Below, piece after piece: positions 48,411 to 61,422 of a stretch of 64,000 nucleotides of DNA; position 1 is the first letter of the stretch; every line of letters begins with the position of its first letter. The DNA is from Sinohyriopsis cumingii (taxonomy: Eukaryota; Mollusca; Bivalvia; Unionida; Unionidae): the NCBI GenBank assembly GCA_028554795.2, contig JAPYKE020000265.1:62001-126000 (forward strand). Reading direction: 5' to 3'. Position numbers and translations under genes: made by a program. Under the pieces are notes generated by a model. It saw only the letters and a list, made by a program, of their open reading frames with translations, was not told the DNA's origin and did not search any database.

Positions 48411-49106
48411 GCTGGTCTCCGAGAGCTTTTTTTTAAAAACCCGACATAATGTCTATGATTAAACCTTGTTCGTTCAATCTACGCACGTATCAAATTGATA
48501 TTTTAGGTCTTTTGGTACGAACCATTCAACAGCATCTAGAAATCCTAACCCTCTATCTCTCTCTTGCATGGCAGTGCAGGCGAAGAAACAAATGTGAAAT
48601 TGTAACGCTTTTCATAAGTAACATACATTTACTTTAGGAAAAATATACGGTGTATTTGAAACAGGTTATGAATCTATCAGTTACTGGACGCCTTTTTCTG
48701 AATAAAAATAGCTAGCAATATATGACAATCGTTTAGCCAGAGAATGTTTTTTAAAACTGATCGTAAATGTTTTTTGTACCAGACATTGTGCCAAAGATTC
48801 AGGAACTATGCACATCTAGAACTGAGTTCGTCATATGTTTGGAAAGGCTGAGGTACGTTGTTAGTGTAATTTATCGTTGGGGGGGGGGGGGCTTTTCTCT
48901 TTTTCTCTTCATTTTCTTAAGAAATGAAATTTATTCATGTCTGAGCTTCTAAGAGGTTTATTACCTGAAAAGCGACTTAGACTTTGGGTGATTAGCAATA
49001 TGTAAGGGATACGTACGTGTTACTGCCCCCTTTTCATGGATAGTTTAACCAAAACCGAGGTTTCATTTTTACACGAAATATAGTCAGAACGTATGTTTTA
49101 TATAAG
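48411..49106. other. Unique sequence with a G-run
   Basis: A run of about twelve G at 48880-48891. No gene recognised. Confidence 0.55.
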
Positions 49107-49107
49107 T

Positions 49108-49423
49108 ATTCTGAACAATGCTCGGATGGCCTGAGTGGCTAGAGCGTTTGCCCCATATGCGAGAGGTCACTGGCTCGAACCCCGGCCGAGTCATACCAAA
49201 GACTTACAAAATGGTACTAGCATATGCCTCGCTTGGCTCTCATCATTAAGAGGTTAGTGTTAGGACTGGTCGTCCTGGTGTCAGGATAATGTGACTGGGT
49301 GGGACGTCGTGCTACATGTCTGCGGCATGATGCCCCAGTGCTAGACATACATCGTAGCGATATGACTGAAAAATTGTTAAAGCCGCGTTATAAAAATCCA
49401 TTAACACACAAATTCTTAGCAAT
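49108..49423 (+). mobile_element. SINE family A copy with diverged target-site duplication
   Basis: Head with A box TGGCCTGAGTGGCTAGAGCG and B box TGGCTCGAACCCC, body as in the other copies, but lacking about 25 bp around CACTATAAACTGCC. It is flanked by ATTCTGAACAAT (49108-49119) and ATTCTTAGCAAT (49412-49423), 10 of 12 identical, a plausible aged target duplication. Confidence 0.9.
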
Positions 49424-49554
49424 ATTGAAAATCATAATATTCCGTTGGATCATCTTAAATTCATCTTAAAATATTGGAGTGGCATATATTGTTGACACAT
49501 TACAGTTAGAAAGATTAAAATGAAATACACTTTCGCGGGAATTATGAATTAAAT

Positions 49555-50065
49555 ATAAGATGCTAAAAGGACACTTGATGGACTAAAATGACACTTGATG
49601 GACACTTGTTGGACTAAAAGGACACTTGATGGACTAGAAGGAATCTTGATGGACTAAAAGGACACTTGATGGACACTTGATGGACTAGAAGGACTCTTGA
49701 TGTCCTAAAAGGACACTTGATGGACACTTGATTGACTAAAAGGACACTTGATGGACTAAAAGGACACTTGTTGGACTTGAAGGACACTTGATGGACTAAA
49801 ATTACACTTGATGGATTTAAAGGACTCTTGATGAACTAAAATGACACTTGATGGACACATGATGGACTAAAAGAACACTTGATGGACTAAAAGTACTCTT
49901 GATGGACTAAAATGACACTTGATGGACACTTGATTGACTAAAAGGACACCTGATGGATACTTGAGGGACTTAAAGGACACTTGTTGGACTAGAAGGACAC
50001 TTGACTGACTAAAATGACACTTGATGGACTAAGATGACACTTATTGGACACTTGACGTGTGAAAA
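49555..50065. repeat. Minisatellite, about 20-bp unit
   Basis: About 25 copies of ACTTGATGGACTAAAAGGAC. Some units lack the ACTAAAAG part, so 12-bp (GGACACTTGATG) and 20-bp forms alternate. Confidence 0.93.
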
Positions 50066-50459
50066 ACTCTAACAAGATATACAAGGCAGTACTTGCTTGC
50101 TATGCATCAGATGCAATTTATTTTAAAAATAAACAGAGAGTGAGAACGCCCAAAACAAATGATTCTTTACTTTGGTAAACAAATAACGCAATTAATCTCC
50201 TAAACAAGTTTTGCTGCTGCATGTTCATTTCAAATCATCAGCAGATACTAAAATATTAATTTCTTTCTTTTTCTATTGCATATATACTGTACACAGCAAT
50301 TCAGCGCACACCCCACAACATCAATGCGGATGTGACATTCGTGTACATTGGAGTCATTAATCCAAACCAACACGCAAGCATTCATCCACCCATCGTGTCT
50401 TGCTTAATCTCAAAATGATTATATATCTGACACATTGGCCAATTAATTTTCTTACTTCC
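50066..50459. other. Unique sequence, nothing recognised
   Basis: No gene or element was seen. Confidence 0.6.
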
Positions 50460-50602
50460 GGAATGGTCAGTAGGTTTCCGTGGGTCTGCGGTTCTTCTTA
50501 GGGTTTTACCTGGTTAATCCTGCACCAAATATTTTTGCCGCTATGTATAGCCTATCATGTGCTGGAAAATGGCGTTAAACCCACATAGAAACAACAACTT
50601 AA
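50460..50602 (+). mobile_element. SINE family B, 3' fragment
   Basis: Only the 3' half: GTAGGTTTCCGTGGGTC, CGCTATGTATAGCCTATC and TGGCGTTAAACCCACA, then an AACAACAA tail. The tRNA head is missing. Confidence 0.85.
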
Positions 50603-50645
50603 GGAATGACTGACTGAAGCACTGATTACTTTACACAGTCAAGAT

Positions 50646-50850
50646 TTTACGTATCACTGCCATTTCATCTATCTCACCGTGGGTTTGAGTCTCGGGCTCG
50701 GCCAATGTGGATATATGAGAAAGTCTGCAAATAGTTTCCCTTGGTCGGTTGTTCTTACAGGGTTCTTCCTCTTCCAGTTGTGCTGGCTGGCAGGTATAGC
50801 CGCTAGTGTGCTGAAAAATTGTGTTAAACCCACAACAACAACAACAAAGA
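50646..50850 (+). mobile_element. SINE family B copy, 5' part lost
   Basis: Retains the B box GGGTTTGAGTCTC, GGGCTCGGCCAATGTGG and the 3' end GTTAAACCCACAACAACAAC. The A box is missing. It is in the same orientation as the fragment just upstream. The minus ORF 50631-50870 and plus ORF 50679-50891 read it. Confidence 0.88.
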
Positions 50851-50979
50851 CATACAGACAAACTAAACACTGTATTGCAGGTAACTCATAAATATGTGAT
50901 GAGATTGTGGTAACGTCAGAATTTAGTCACGTGAATGCATAAAAGGTTTACACTCCATTCATTTTGGGAAATGACTAAT

Positions 50980-51312
50980 CTATAGAGTTCGTGTCAGCTT
51001 CTCATCTAAATTATCGAAACCCAATAGCTGTGTATGATCTGGCAACTTTACGACATATAAGCTATCGATATCGTTACCTTGCACCTTTCCATTGATGTGT
51101 CTATTGCAAAAGTTTAAATTTGTGATTAACCTGGTGTCAAAGTGTGCATCTAGGTCGCCGCGCATGTACAATGGAAACGTAATGGTTATAATAGTTTGGT
51201 ATATCTCGGTCGCTTGCACGTGACCTGGAGAATAATTCAATCTCAAGCACACACACCTTGCTACCAACCTGCACTTGATCTCGTCGAAGATAATGGATAG
51301 GAAGTTAGTAAG
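50980..51312 (-). CDS. Unassigned minus-strand open frame, about 110 codons
   Basis: The frame is open from just after an in-frame TAA near 51313 down to a TAG at 50980. The peptide has balanced composition, unlike chance frames in AT-rich DNA (…FDEIKCRLVARC…, YSPGHVQATEIYQTI, FPLYMRGDLDAHFDTR, KLPDHTQLLGFDNLDEK). No ATG begins it: the nearest possible start by convention is a TTG at 51267, so if real it is an internal exon or a 5'-broken fragment. I recognise no family. It could be a piece of a host gene, of a transposon or of a virus-derived element; the direction is opposite to the SINE B pieces just left of it. Confidence 0.3.
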   Translation of the reverse strand, partial: LTNFLSIIFDEIKCRLVARCVCLRLNYSPGHVQATEIYQTIITITFPLYMRGDLDAHFDTRLITNLNFCNRHINGKVQGNDIDSLYVVKLPDHTQLLGFDNLDEKLTRTL

Positions 51313-51319
51313 ATGTGGT

Positions 51320-51750
51320 TAGAATACCGGTGTCGGGACCTTATTAAAAATACAAGTCAAGCTAATTTGCACCTATGTCAAATGAAGCGAGAGGATCTTG
51401 TCAACATTGAAATGCGTCACGTAACGGATGTGATTGCTTGACAGAGAGACTGTCAACACACGTACCATGCCAACAGCTTTCCAATGTCGAATACCAATCC
51501 GATTGACATATATACCATGCAACATTATATAATGATGCTGAAATCGCGATATGTAATTTTTGACCTATGTTATCGGTTCATCGATTGTTTTAGCGCCCAC
51601 TAAGACTGGCAGATGCCAAAGAACTGTTGCCAGGATTACTCATGTAGGTATAGATTCAGTGTATCAGACAGACAAAATATAGCTATAAGTGAATTGATGA
51701 ATGGACAGTTTGTTTAATTCATAGTGATTGTCCGAACGAAACAAACATAC
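51320..51750. other. Unique sequence, nothing recognised
   Basis: Relatively balanced composition to about 51530, so it may belong with the open frame to its left, but no further coding signal was seen. Confidence 0.5.
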
Positions 51751-51751
51751 A

Positions 51752-51766
51752 TACATACATGCATTC

Positions 51767-51799
<33 letters not shown>

Positions 51800-51826
51800 T
51801 ACATACATACATACATACATGCATAC
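51752..51826. repeat. (CATA)n/(CAGA)n compound microsatellite
   Basis: CATA units, about eight CAGA units, then CATA units again. Confidence 0.95.
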
Positions 51827-52129
51827 GTATGAAAATCGTGAAACTATGTTACATTGGAAAATATTAATTTCTGCCATATTATGATTTTGTTGTCATATAC
51901 TTGTAATTTCCTTTACTGTGTTTATCAAGATTTTCACGCATCTTTGAAAACAATTCTGCCGTCGCAGCAAAACCGCCTCCGCTACATTTAGTAGACCTGT
52001 CACTTTGAAAGAATGTATTAGGATTGCTGTGTGAATTTTTCCTTCCATTCGCTGATATTTCCTTCTGTTCATGGACTGAGATTTTTCCTGAAATCGGATT
52101 TTTATAATATTTCATGGCTGTTCAGCATT

Positions 52130-52130
<1 letters not shown>

Positions 52131-52181
<51 letters not shown>

Positions 52182-52215
52182 ACACACATACACACACACT
52201 AGCTCGCGCACGCAC
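52131..52215. repeat. (CT)n then (CA)n microsatellite
   Basis: About 23 CT units followed by impure CACACA. Confidence 0.95.
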
Positions 52216-54535
52216 ACATACTTTATGTGTAATTTGAGGTTACTAAAAGCCACTGATTTAGAGACGGAGCAAACTGTTGATACATTTAAACTAACACCTT
52301 ATTGCCCCCCCCCCCCGCAAAAAAAAAAACCGTATAAAGCGTATCAAGTGACATGTTAACAAAACCCAAAATATCGATACCCAAGAACATATACTAATTT
52401 TCATTATCCGCTTATTAAATGTCCTTGCTTGACAATTGTTTCTCTTCGAAGTGTAAAATCCTATTGCAAGGGGTTACAGCGCAGCATCTCAGTAAATGGT
52501 AAACCATAGAAACGTGCATGTATATATGTTAGTGCGATTAATCGATAAAACTTAGTGCTAATCAGTTAATATAGTATATTTCAATAGCATGATAGTTAAC
52601 TCTGAAAAAATAGGACATGTGGCAGCTCTGAAAAAATGGGACATATGGACCATAGTCTGAAATGGCGACATATAGGCGCGCATATCGAAAGAAGGAATAA
52701 TATTGGTTTCTTTCCGGAAATATTTTCTAACGGAAAATTGGGATAAAAGATTTATTTTCTTGAGAAAAAAAAATTTCAATCGGCTTTCTTGTAAACCAGC
52801 AAAGCTGTGCATTTAAATTCTTTTATTCGTAATATATTTCAACATTATAACATGAAGACGAAAGCATAAACATTTGATATACATCATTCGTTGATAACTA
52901 GGCTTTTTGTATTTATTGTCTCTGCATTAATAAAATGTACTGGGAGCCACTTAAAATTGCATCTCCTTCCTGAATACAGACAGTTCGAAAGATGGAGACA
53001 AGGTTCCAACTGCCACTGTAACACCGCACGGTAACATGTCAAGCAGGTTACCAGAAAAAGCTGCCATTTTTAAAGTAGACATTACGATATCAAAACCTGT
53101 CCAATAATCTATCCACATTGAAAACCTTGTAAAGTCCTGAATTTGACAAATCGTTAATGTCGCCAGATAACATAAAGAAATTTGAGAATGATACAGCATT
53201 CATTGTTTAAAAAACATCTCAATATGAGAATATTATAAAAGCAGAATTTTTAAAAAGATATATCAGAACTAAGTGTTTTTAACAGTCATTAAAAGTTTTA
53301 CCTTATCAAAAAAATATGAACGACAATTACCTAAAAACGCCAAAGCGGCTGATCCTCAGACTGTGCGACGAACTACACAAAATTGATCGTTTTTTTCCAC
53401 ACATTAAAGATAATGACAAAAACGTGTCAAACAAGTGGTTAAATGATCTTACAAAATATTTTGAAATATTTAAAGTTAGTTTGTGACAAATACAACTGTT
53501 TTGTGGATAAAAGAATATTAATCACGTTTTGTTTAAATTTTTGTCATGAATGAAATTTTTGTCATGAATGAGAACGATGTTAATATCATTCAGCTTTTAA
53601 CAAGATTTCTTACTCACGCAAAATACCGATGCACCGGTATAGTCAAAAATTATCGTGGTATGTATCACCGGACAAATATCGCAATGAAACATTATGTCAA
53701 CGTAATTCATTGTGCCGTTGGCATTCTCTACCGTAGCACGACTTTTCTTTTGTTTTTCAGTGTTAACACTTTTATCACGTAAAAGTCAATGTGCTGTAAT
53801 ATAAAGTCTATTCTGAACTACATGACAGTGGAATTAATGAGCTTAACACTTTCGTTCCACACAATGTACTGAAATCATAAATTTTCAGAGCGGTGAAAAA
53901 TTATTAAAGAATTAAACTTGAGACAAATAATGTGGGCATCAATAGAACATGAATATTTTGCTTACCAGGTTTGATGGAATAGAAGGAGAGGAAAGCTAGC
54001 TGCGTTACAAAATCACATACACGAGAATAACAAATGTTGTTATTTTGGTTTAAAACATGAAAATATATATTATCCTGCTTTACACAAGATATTGAATTTC
54101 ATATTGAATATAATAATGACAAGATTGAAATAACAACATCAACCCTGATAGCAAGACGGTAAAAAAGCTGTGCAGTTTCCAGTTTGATGAACGAAAAATA
54201 CGCATTTAATGTAAGTAAATACACAACTTTGAATTCTGCTAACAACTCAGTACAACACATAGAACTAGTACCGTTCTCAAGGTTAATCTACAATGATGCA
54301 ACAGGTCATGCTGAATCAGTTGTTATGACTATGTGGTATCAAGCTATGCAACAGAGAGACGCGAAACCAGCATGATTAATGATATTTTAAAAAATAATTT
54401 ATTTCTCTAAGTTATAAAGTGAGTGAAAATTTAAGAGGAACTTACAGTATTTTGAACTAAATCCCCAAAAAATATTAAATGTTCTATCACAAGTCCACAC
54501 GTACAGAGTGTTGCGAATGAATTTCACCATTGAAT
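52216..54535. other. Unique AT-rich sequence, nothing recognised
   Basis: A C-run plus A-run lies at 52305-52330. TCTGAAAAAATRGGACAT occurs twice near 52600 and 52628. Short frames at 53546-53782, 52951-53199 and 54184-54375 have no recognisable domain. Confidence 0.55.
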
Positions 54536-54539
54536 ATGA

Positions 54540-54640
54540 TGATGTACCACCAGTCTTCAATGGATTGATGTACCAACAGTCTTCAATGGATTGATGTACC
54601 AACAGTCTTCAATGGATTGATGTACCAACAGTCTTCATGT
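54540..54640. repeat. Short minisatellite, 26-bp unit
   Basis: Four copies of GATGTACCAACAGTCTTCAA plus TGGATT. Confidence 0.93.
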
Positions 54641-57317
54641 GCCACACTGATATAATTTAGAATGTGCTTGAATAAATTCACAATAATCTAAAATTAGTGA
54701 TTAAGTCCAAAACGTAAATAAGCACTTAGCATTTCCATATTTTAATAACTTTTTAATAAATGATTCATCTCTAATTATATCTGTGCACAACTGAAAATGA
54801 CTCCAGAGCCCAATCTTAAGATGGGAATTAATAATTTTGTTGACCACATAAAATTAGGACAAAATAAAATTACCAGGATATGGGTCAAAAGTTCCCTTCC
54901 AGTACGTTCTTAGTTTTGTGAAGAAAGCTAAATGCTCTACCCTAAATTACGGATAAAGGTAAATTAAACAAAATAAATTTAAAGTACATAACAAAATATA
55001 AGACATAATTGATGTAAAATCAACGATAAGAATGATATAATTTTCTAAAACTTAAATCATCCATACAATTTAAATAATTGATAAATGCTGTGTATTGTTG
55101 AACAGGTACACGATTATCACGTTGCCTTGTAGATACAGAAATACGCACATATATCAAACATAAGTATTTTCTTTATGTGTTAAATGTTTTAAATGGAGTA
55201 CCAAAACTACATCTCATGATCAGGGACGGCAGACAAAGAAAAGTATTTCAGACATCTTAATTATGACTCCAAAAGTTACGTGCATGCACAAATAACAATC
55301 AATTGTAGGAACAAATTAAAAGATGCAAAGTAAACTATATGTTGATTTGAAAGAATGGTTAACCAAGTAACCTATCTATGTATTACTAAACGTTACACAA
55401 GCAACCGATAAAATAATGGCTTTAGAAACTAGGCTATGGATTTAGAAAAAAATATGAAAAATCCATAAATGTTCTTGCACTCAGAACATTTAAACTTCAC
55501 TACAATTTTTTTTATACAATTTAGACACAGCAATCGCATCAATTACTTACATTTATTATCCACTTATGAGTTTAAATCATCTACTAAACTTTCTTATTTA
55601 GACTGTGTCTCTGTTATTGCTTGTAGATATTTGTGAATTAACCTAGATTGTCCCCTACCTGCATTAAGTATTAGTTTGAAAACATTCAGGCATCATAAAT
55701 ATGAAACAAAATTACAATGAAATAGAAAGCATGACTGCTTTTTGTCAACGCATTTGTGTCTTATTACTATAGTCTTACACGGAAATTAGACTAGTCAGTA
55801 CTGATCAAAATAATCCCCAGGGATAATGAGTTTTCGAACAGTAATGTAATAAGCCATGTAAAATGATCCAAGTTTTTCCTTGTGTTCTTGTGCCTCTTTT
55901 ATGGATGATATTCTATCACTTTTACGCTGTTTTCACTAGCATTCAATTGCCTTGAAAGAAGGCGAAAGACGTTTCTCTGTTGGCATGATCGTTATATATG
56001 TCATCTCGATTCACACTGACTGGGATTTATAAAGTTAAACCGTATATGGATAAAGTTGAGATATGAAGCACCGGGTACTTTTAATGTTTATTTTCTTGTT
56101 TTGTAAATTCTGTTTCTCTGTATGAAACATTCTGAAGTTTTCGTCACTGTTGTAGCTACTTCTTTAATATCCCTTGATGTCTTCGTTAAAATGGTAATTG
56201 TTTCTTCTCCACATTTTAGTGCATTCATTCTGTGCTCTTGATTTCTTGTTGCCACTTTTTTATATTCTCAAATGATTATTTTATTCATTCCTTTATACAG
56301 CCAATATCATAAATGAAAACACAACCTGTTTTGCCGTTTTATACTCCATAGTCTGGATATATCACGGAATCCATCTCTTCTACCTCAACAATTACACTTC
56401 AAATTATTTTCACTTCTTGTAACAATGTCAGTCAGCTTATTACCAATCTTTTCTTAGCCCCTTAAAAAACATGTCATCTTGCCAAACATTTTTGTAACAT
56501 AAATGCAGGATACCAAAGACATAACGGAAGTAGATTCTTCGGTTGATACACAAGGAAGGCAGTTTTATAAATCCAAATGAACAACTTAGAGCTGAACTTG
56601 GTACACAACTTGGAAAACATCGACTAGAATTTAAGAAGCAAAATTTGAACGTTTGAAAAAAGCATGATTAGTCCGGAAAATCAAATAAGGATACCGCATT
56701 ACGCGAAGGAAAAAAAAACAAATTCAAGCAAGTTATATTATTTGATAGTTGATGTTATTGCTATTTTAAGTATTATGCTCGTTTGGTCTTAAGGCACGAT
56801 CGTTTCTGTTGTTAGAGCAGACGAAATGTCAATCCCTGTGCAAAATAATATATTAGCTACTGAGATATCAACACCTCGGAAGAACAACAGCACGACCTGA
56901 GCTGTTATATGGATCATATATGCTTTTCGTTGCAGTCTCTATCCGAATCGTGGGTGTTTCAACAAACTACTCTTGCATGTTGTTTTTTTTTTGAAAAGAC
57001 AGACCCATATTATAATAATTTTGGAGCAAGTTTTTTTCCTGGCTCTGCGTTTTGCATAGGAAACCAACTGTTTAGTGACATGAAAGTCTACATTCAGTCA
57101 TATTTGATCAGAGCGTGTGTCCTGCATTGAATTATCATCCTAAATAAGAGCCAACAAATATGCTGCCACTGAGGTCAATGTTCAGTTTTGGTCATGTTCG
57201 ATGCTATATACAGATTTTCCATGTTGCGAGTATTGCTATAATGAACTTGAATGCTAGATACACTCCTGTCACATCAAACTTCTAGGTTTGTGGAACATTT
57301 GCAAGAAACTGATACAT
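54641..57317. other. Unique AT-rich sequence, nothing recognised
   Basis: 2.7 kb without a gene, array or known element; one unassigned plus frame at 56909-57130. Confidence 0.6.
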
Positions 57318-57366
57318 ACATACATACATACATACATACATACATACATACATACATACATACATT
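57318..57366. repeat. (CATA)n microsatellite
   Basis: About twelve CATA units. Confidence 0.96.
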
Positions 57367-58194
57367 ATACATGGTGTAAATATCACCTGGTGCATGAGTA
57401 CGATGACAGTTTCCCACACAGACTGTTTGGTATACATTTTGGACAACTTAGTATATTCCGAAAAACATTTAAGTATGTCCCTTAATTTTGTTGTTTAGAT
57501 ATGAGTATTATCAAACCATGAATCATCATCACCCATAAAACATTTGTTCACTATTAGTTCTTGCAAAAACTAAGAACACTTTGAATTGGACTTTAATAGA
57601 AGTTGTACATATCTACACTGGTGACATGTTGTCCTACCAGATTTACACTACTTGTAATGACATTACTAAATGCCATGTTTTGGTTGTGCTCACATCTTGC
57701 TCATTTTTAAAATTGTTGTTCTATTTATTTTGTGTGTGTGTGTGTGTGAATCATGACACGATACGTTCATACTTCAACTAAAAGTGTTGATTTTGTCATC
57801 TTTCTTCAACCTTTCTAACCATTCTGGGAAAATTTTCACAAGATAAAAATCAAAAAACGTCAACCAAATTTTCAGGACACGACTTGCAATTGCCAATATA
57901 AATTGTTAGTTTGTTCATGTCCACTGTTATACGGATGGTGCTTGGTCTTTTTATTTGTGTTTTGCGTGTAATGTCTACAAATTTGTTGAAAGAATGTTCG
58001 GTTGACTGAAATTGTTTTTAAGCTTACTAGCATATATCCAGTGCAGAGAACCTGTGGTCATTATATGCAGCTCTACCCACTGTTCCTGTAAACCACTGGA
58101 GGTCAGCATTTTGCTTTCGGTCTTCTGCATTTGTACCTCAAACTTTTTTGGTTGCAATTACATATCATCATAACTTAGATTGGTGATATCAGTT
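57367..58194. other. Unique sequence, nothing recognised
   Basis: A short (GT)n lies at 57732-57748. Frames at 57288-57485 and 57581-57781 are unassigned. Confidence 0.55.
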
Positions 58195-59375
58195 CTCAGA
58201 CATCTCTGCCAGACCATTAAGACGTAGTGAAAGAATGTCAGTCGTCAGACACCCTGGAAGGTCATCACGATTTTGAGTACAGAGGTCAATTGTCCACCAA
58301 ACTGCCAAGTCATCACGAGAGATCAATTGTCAGACCACTCTAAGTCTTGATAATCTGGCAGGGTGGTCTGACAATTGACCTCTCTACTCTAGGTCTTGAT
58401 GATTTGTCAGAGTGGTCTGATAATTGATCTCTTTTCTCCAAATCATGAATACTTGGCAGTTGGGTCTGATAATTAACCTCTGTACTCAAAATCGTGATAA
58501 TCTTGCAGGGTGTCTGACAAATGATATCTCTACTCTAGGTCTTGATGATTTGTCATAATGGTCTAATAATTGACCTCTTTTCTCCAAATCGTGAATACTT
58601 GGCAGTGGTGTCTGATAATTAACCTCTGTACTCAAAATCGTGATGATCTAGCAGGGTGTCTGACAATTGATCTCTCTACTCTAAGTCTTGATGATTTGTC
58701 AGAGTGGTCTGATAATTGATCCCTTACTCTAACTATTGAGGATCTGGCAGTGTGTTCTGACAATTGATCTCTACTCTAAGTCTTGATGATTTGTCAGAGT
58801 GGTCTGATAATTGATCTCTACTCTAACTATTGAGGATCTGGCAGTGTGTTCTGACAATTTAGCTCTTACTCTAAGTCTTGATGGTTTGTCAGAGTGGTCT
58901 GATAATTGATCTCTACTCTAACTATTGAGGATCTGGCAGTGTGTTCTGACAATTTAGCTCTTACTCTAAGTCTTGATGATTTGTCAGAGTGGTCTGATAA
59001 TTGATCTCTACTCTAACTATTGAGGATCTGGCAGTGTGTTCTGACAATTTAGCTCTTACTCTAAGTCTTGATGGTTTGTCAGAGTGGTCTGATAATTGAT
59101 CTCTACTCTAACTATTGAGGATCTGGCAGTGTGTTCTGACAATTTAGCTCTTTCTCTAAGTCTTGATGGTTTGTCAGAGTGGTCTGATAATTGATCTCTA
59201 CTCTAACTATTGAGGATCTGGCAGTGTGTTCTGACAATTGATCTCTATTCTAAGTCTTGATGATTTGTCAGAGTGGTCTGATAATTGATCCCTTACTCTA
59301 ACTATTGAGGATCTGGCAGTGTGTTCTGACAATTTAGCTCTTTCTCTAAGTCTTGATGATATGGCAATGTGTCTG
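58195..59375. repeat. Dimeric minisatellite, 95-bp higher-order unit
   Basis: About 24 monomers of about 47 bp. From about 58700 rightward, two monomer types alternate strictly: one with CTAACTATTGAGGATCTGGC, the other with CTAAGTCTTGATGATTTGTC. ACTATTGAGG starts at 58826, 58921, 59016 and 59111, an exact 95-bp period. The left third (58200-58700) has older, less regular units. Confidence 0.95.
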
Positions 59376-59796
59376 ACAATGGTCCTCTCTAGAAGAAAGC
59401 ACCGAATCTCACCAAACCAACTTTATGAGGTAAACGTTTCCAAAATATCAGTATAAGTGATTGTACAAAAGTACTATGCTGTAATCAATTATTTCAGAGA
59501 GAATACAAGTTTTGCTTTCTCTTTTTTTCGTAGTCAACAAGATGTAGAAGAAGGTAATCGAAACTGTGTGTGAAGGCTACACGTTACCATAGGATACAGG
59601 TTACATTCGGCTTCGATGTTAACATTGTTAAATATAAACATTTTACCTCATAGACAATTCAATACAGTGGTACGTTATACATTTTATGATTATGTAAAAT
59701 GAGTAAATTCACTTCCTGGTATAGCTTGAAGAAACAATCGTTAATATTTTCTCATATAAATGCAGTGGTATGTAATGATTATTACAGTTACTTGTT
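59376..59796. other. Unique sequence, nothing recognised
   Basis: No feature was seen before the SINE. Confidence 0.6.
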
Positions 59797-59799
59797 TGA

Positions 59800-60032
59800 G
59801 GCAACGGGTGGCCGAGTGGTCTAAAGTTCTCGCCTTCACCAATCACAGCAATCTCACATCGCTTCACGTAGCTTCCAGTCTCGCTTGGCCTATGTGGGTA
59901 TGTGAGGAAGCTGTCAGTAGCTTCCCGTGAGTATGTGGTTCTTCCTGGGGTTTTCCCGGTTTCATCCTCTATCAATTATGACCGCCATGTATAGTCAATC
60001 ATGCGCTGAAACATGGCGTTAAGCCCCCCATT
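59800..60032 (+). mobile_element. SINE family B copy
   Basis: A box GTGGCCGAGTGGTCTAAAG, degenerate B-box region (TTCCAGTCTCG), body words TAGCTTCCCGTGAG and CCGCCATGTATAGTC, 3' end TGGCGTTAAGCCCCCC without an AAC tail. No clear target duplication. Confidence 0.9.
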
Positions 60033-61379
60033 GATGTGGATTTTTAATATATCGCTAGTTCAAGTTAATGGTCATTTGTAAACAGATATTTAGATAGGTA
60101 AAATTTGTCCATTGTTGTGGGATGTACTTTGCTATAGTATTGTAAACATATTGACATGGTCTTTTGACCTTAAAATGTCCTGGAAGCGATCTTTTCATCC
60201 ACATCCTGGACATCTTACTGCGTCTTAGATTTTAATTTACGGTTCTGATAAATAGAATAATTCATTTATCTTAAAGTTCAGTCTCTAGAATCACTGTTAG
60301 TTGTTTTCAGATATAATATGAGAGGGAACATCATTCGTTGCAGTTAAAATGAGCTGATTGGTATTTTGTACTAAATCACTATATCAGGATTACTGTAAAT
60401 TTATTCAAGGAGAAGGTGCGTTATATGATTGTGATACATCAGACTGTTCCCACACCAGCTCATCCAGTACTGAATTAATTCGGAACACTATACTTTCAAC
60501 TTGTCGAAGAACTTGTGGGATTGTTTGAGATTTATTTAACAATATTGTAAGTTCCTTTTAAATTCTGTTTCTACTTTAAGGAAATAAATTATTTGTTTAA
60601 TGTTACTAAATCTGATGGTTTTACTTTTACGTTACTTAATTTAAAACAACAGGGTTGTAACATACATACATACATACATACATACATACACACGAGTTTC
60701 TTATTCTCCAAGACATAATTTCAACACAAGGTCTTTTAATCGTTTTGTTTTATTTTTCGGTGTTAAATTCATCCCATGTTTTGACGGGAAAAGATTATGT
60801 GATTTAGCATATGGTCAGCCAAAGCAAACCAAAGCTTGCAAAATAAAGAGCATTTATATGGCAACTCGCCTAATGACCATTGAAGTGACTTTTTTATTCT
60901 AGAATAAACACTTCTTCTAATTGATGGTCCTTCATATAATAACATTGGCTATTTGACTAGTCTGAGACGTTGAAGGCTATTTATTTCTCGTCTACGGGCT
61001 TAAGAGAGCGATCCTTTAATGCCGATCTTTCATGGATGGTGAATGCTGTGTTAGCCTTTCTTCTATTAAAGCTGCTGTTTCCAAAACACAATGTATGTGG
61101 ATTGATAGCATCTTGCGACACACATCGTATTAGGCACGCAGATGCAGTCAATTCCCAAATGTGGCGGGTTATGTGTCTACGTTTAACATATAATTTGCAC
61201 TTCAGGAGGCTGTCAATTTAGTACCAGACAAAGCCAGAATCCGTTTTCAAGGCTGAAGCCTACTATACGGTTTGATCGATACGATCGATCTAATTGCCCA
61301 CTTTAATAGCCACGTCTGCAGTTCCTGACAAACGGCCTGATACTTGCACTTAAGCTGGAACATCAGGAATCAGATCGGA

Positions 61380-61385
<6 letters not shown>
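60033..61385. other. Unique sequence with a short (CATA)n
   Basis: (CATA)n at 60661-60689. A plus frame at 60970-61221 (83 codons) lies in less AT-rich sequence (60960-61380) but has no recognisable domain. Confidence 0.5.

Positions 61386-61420
<35 letters not shown>
61386..61420. repeat. (CT)n microsatellite
   Basis: About seventeen CT units. Confidence 0.96.
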
Positions 61421-61422
<2 letters not shown>

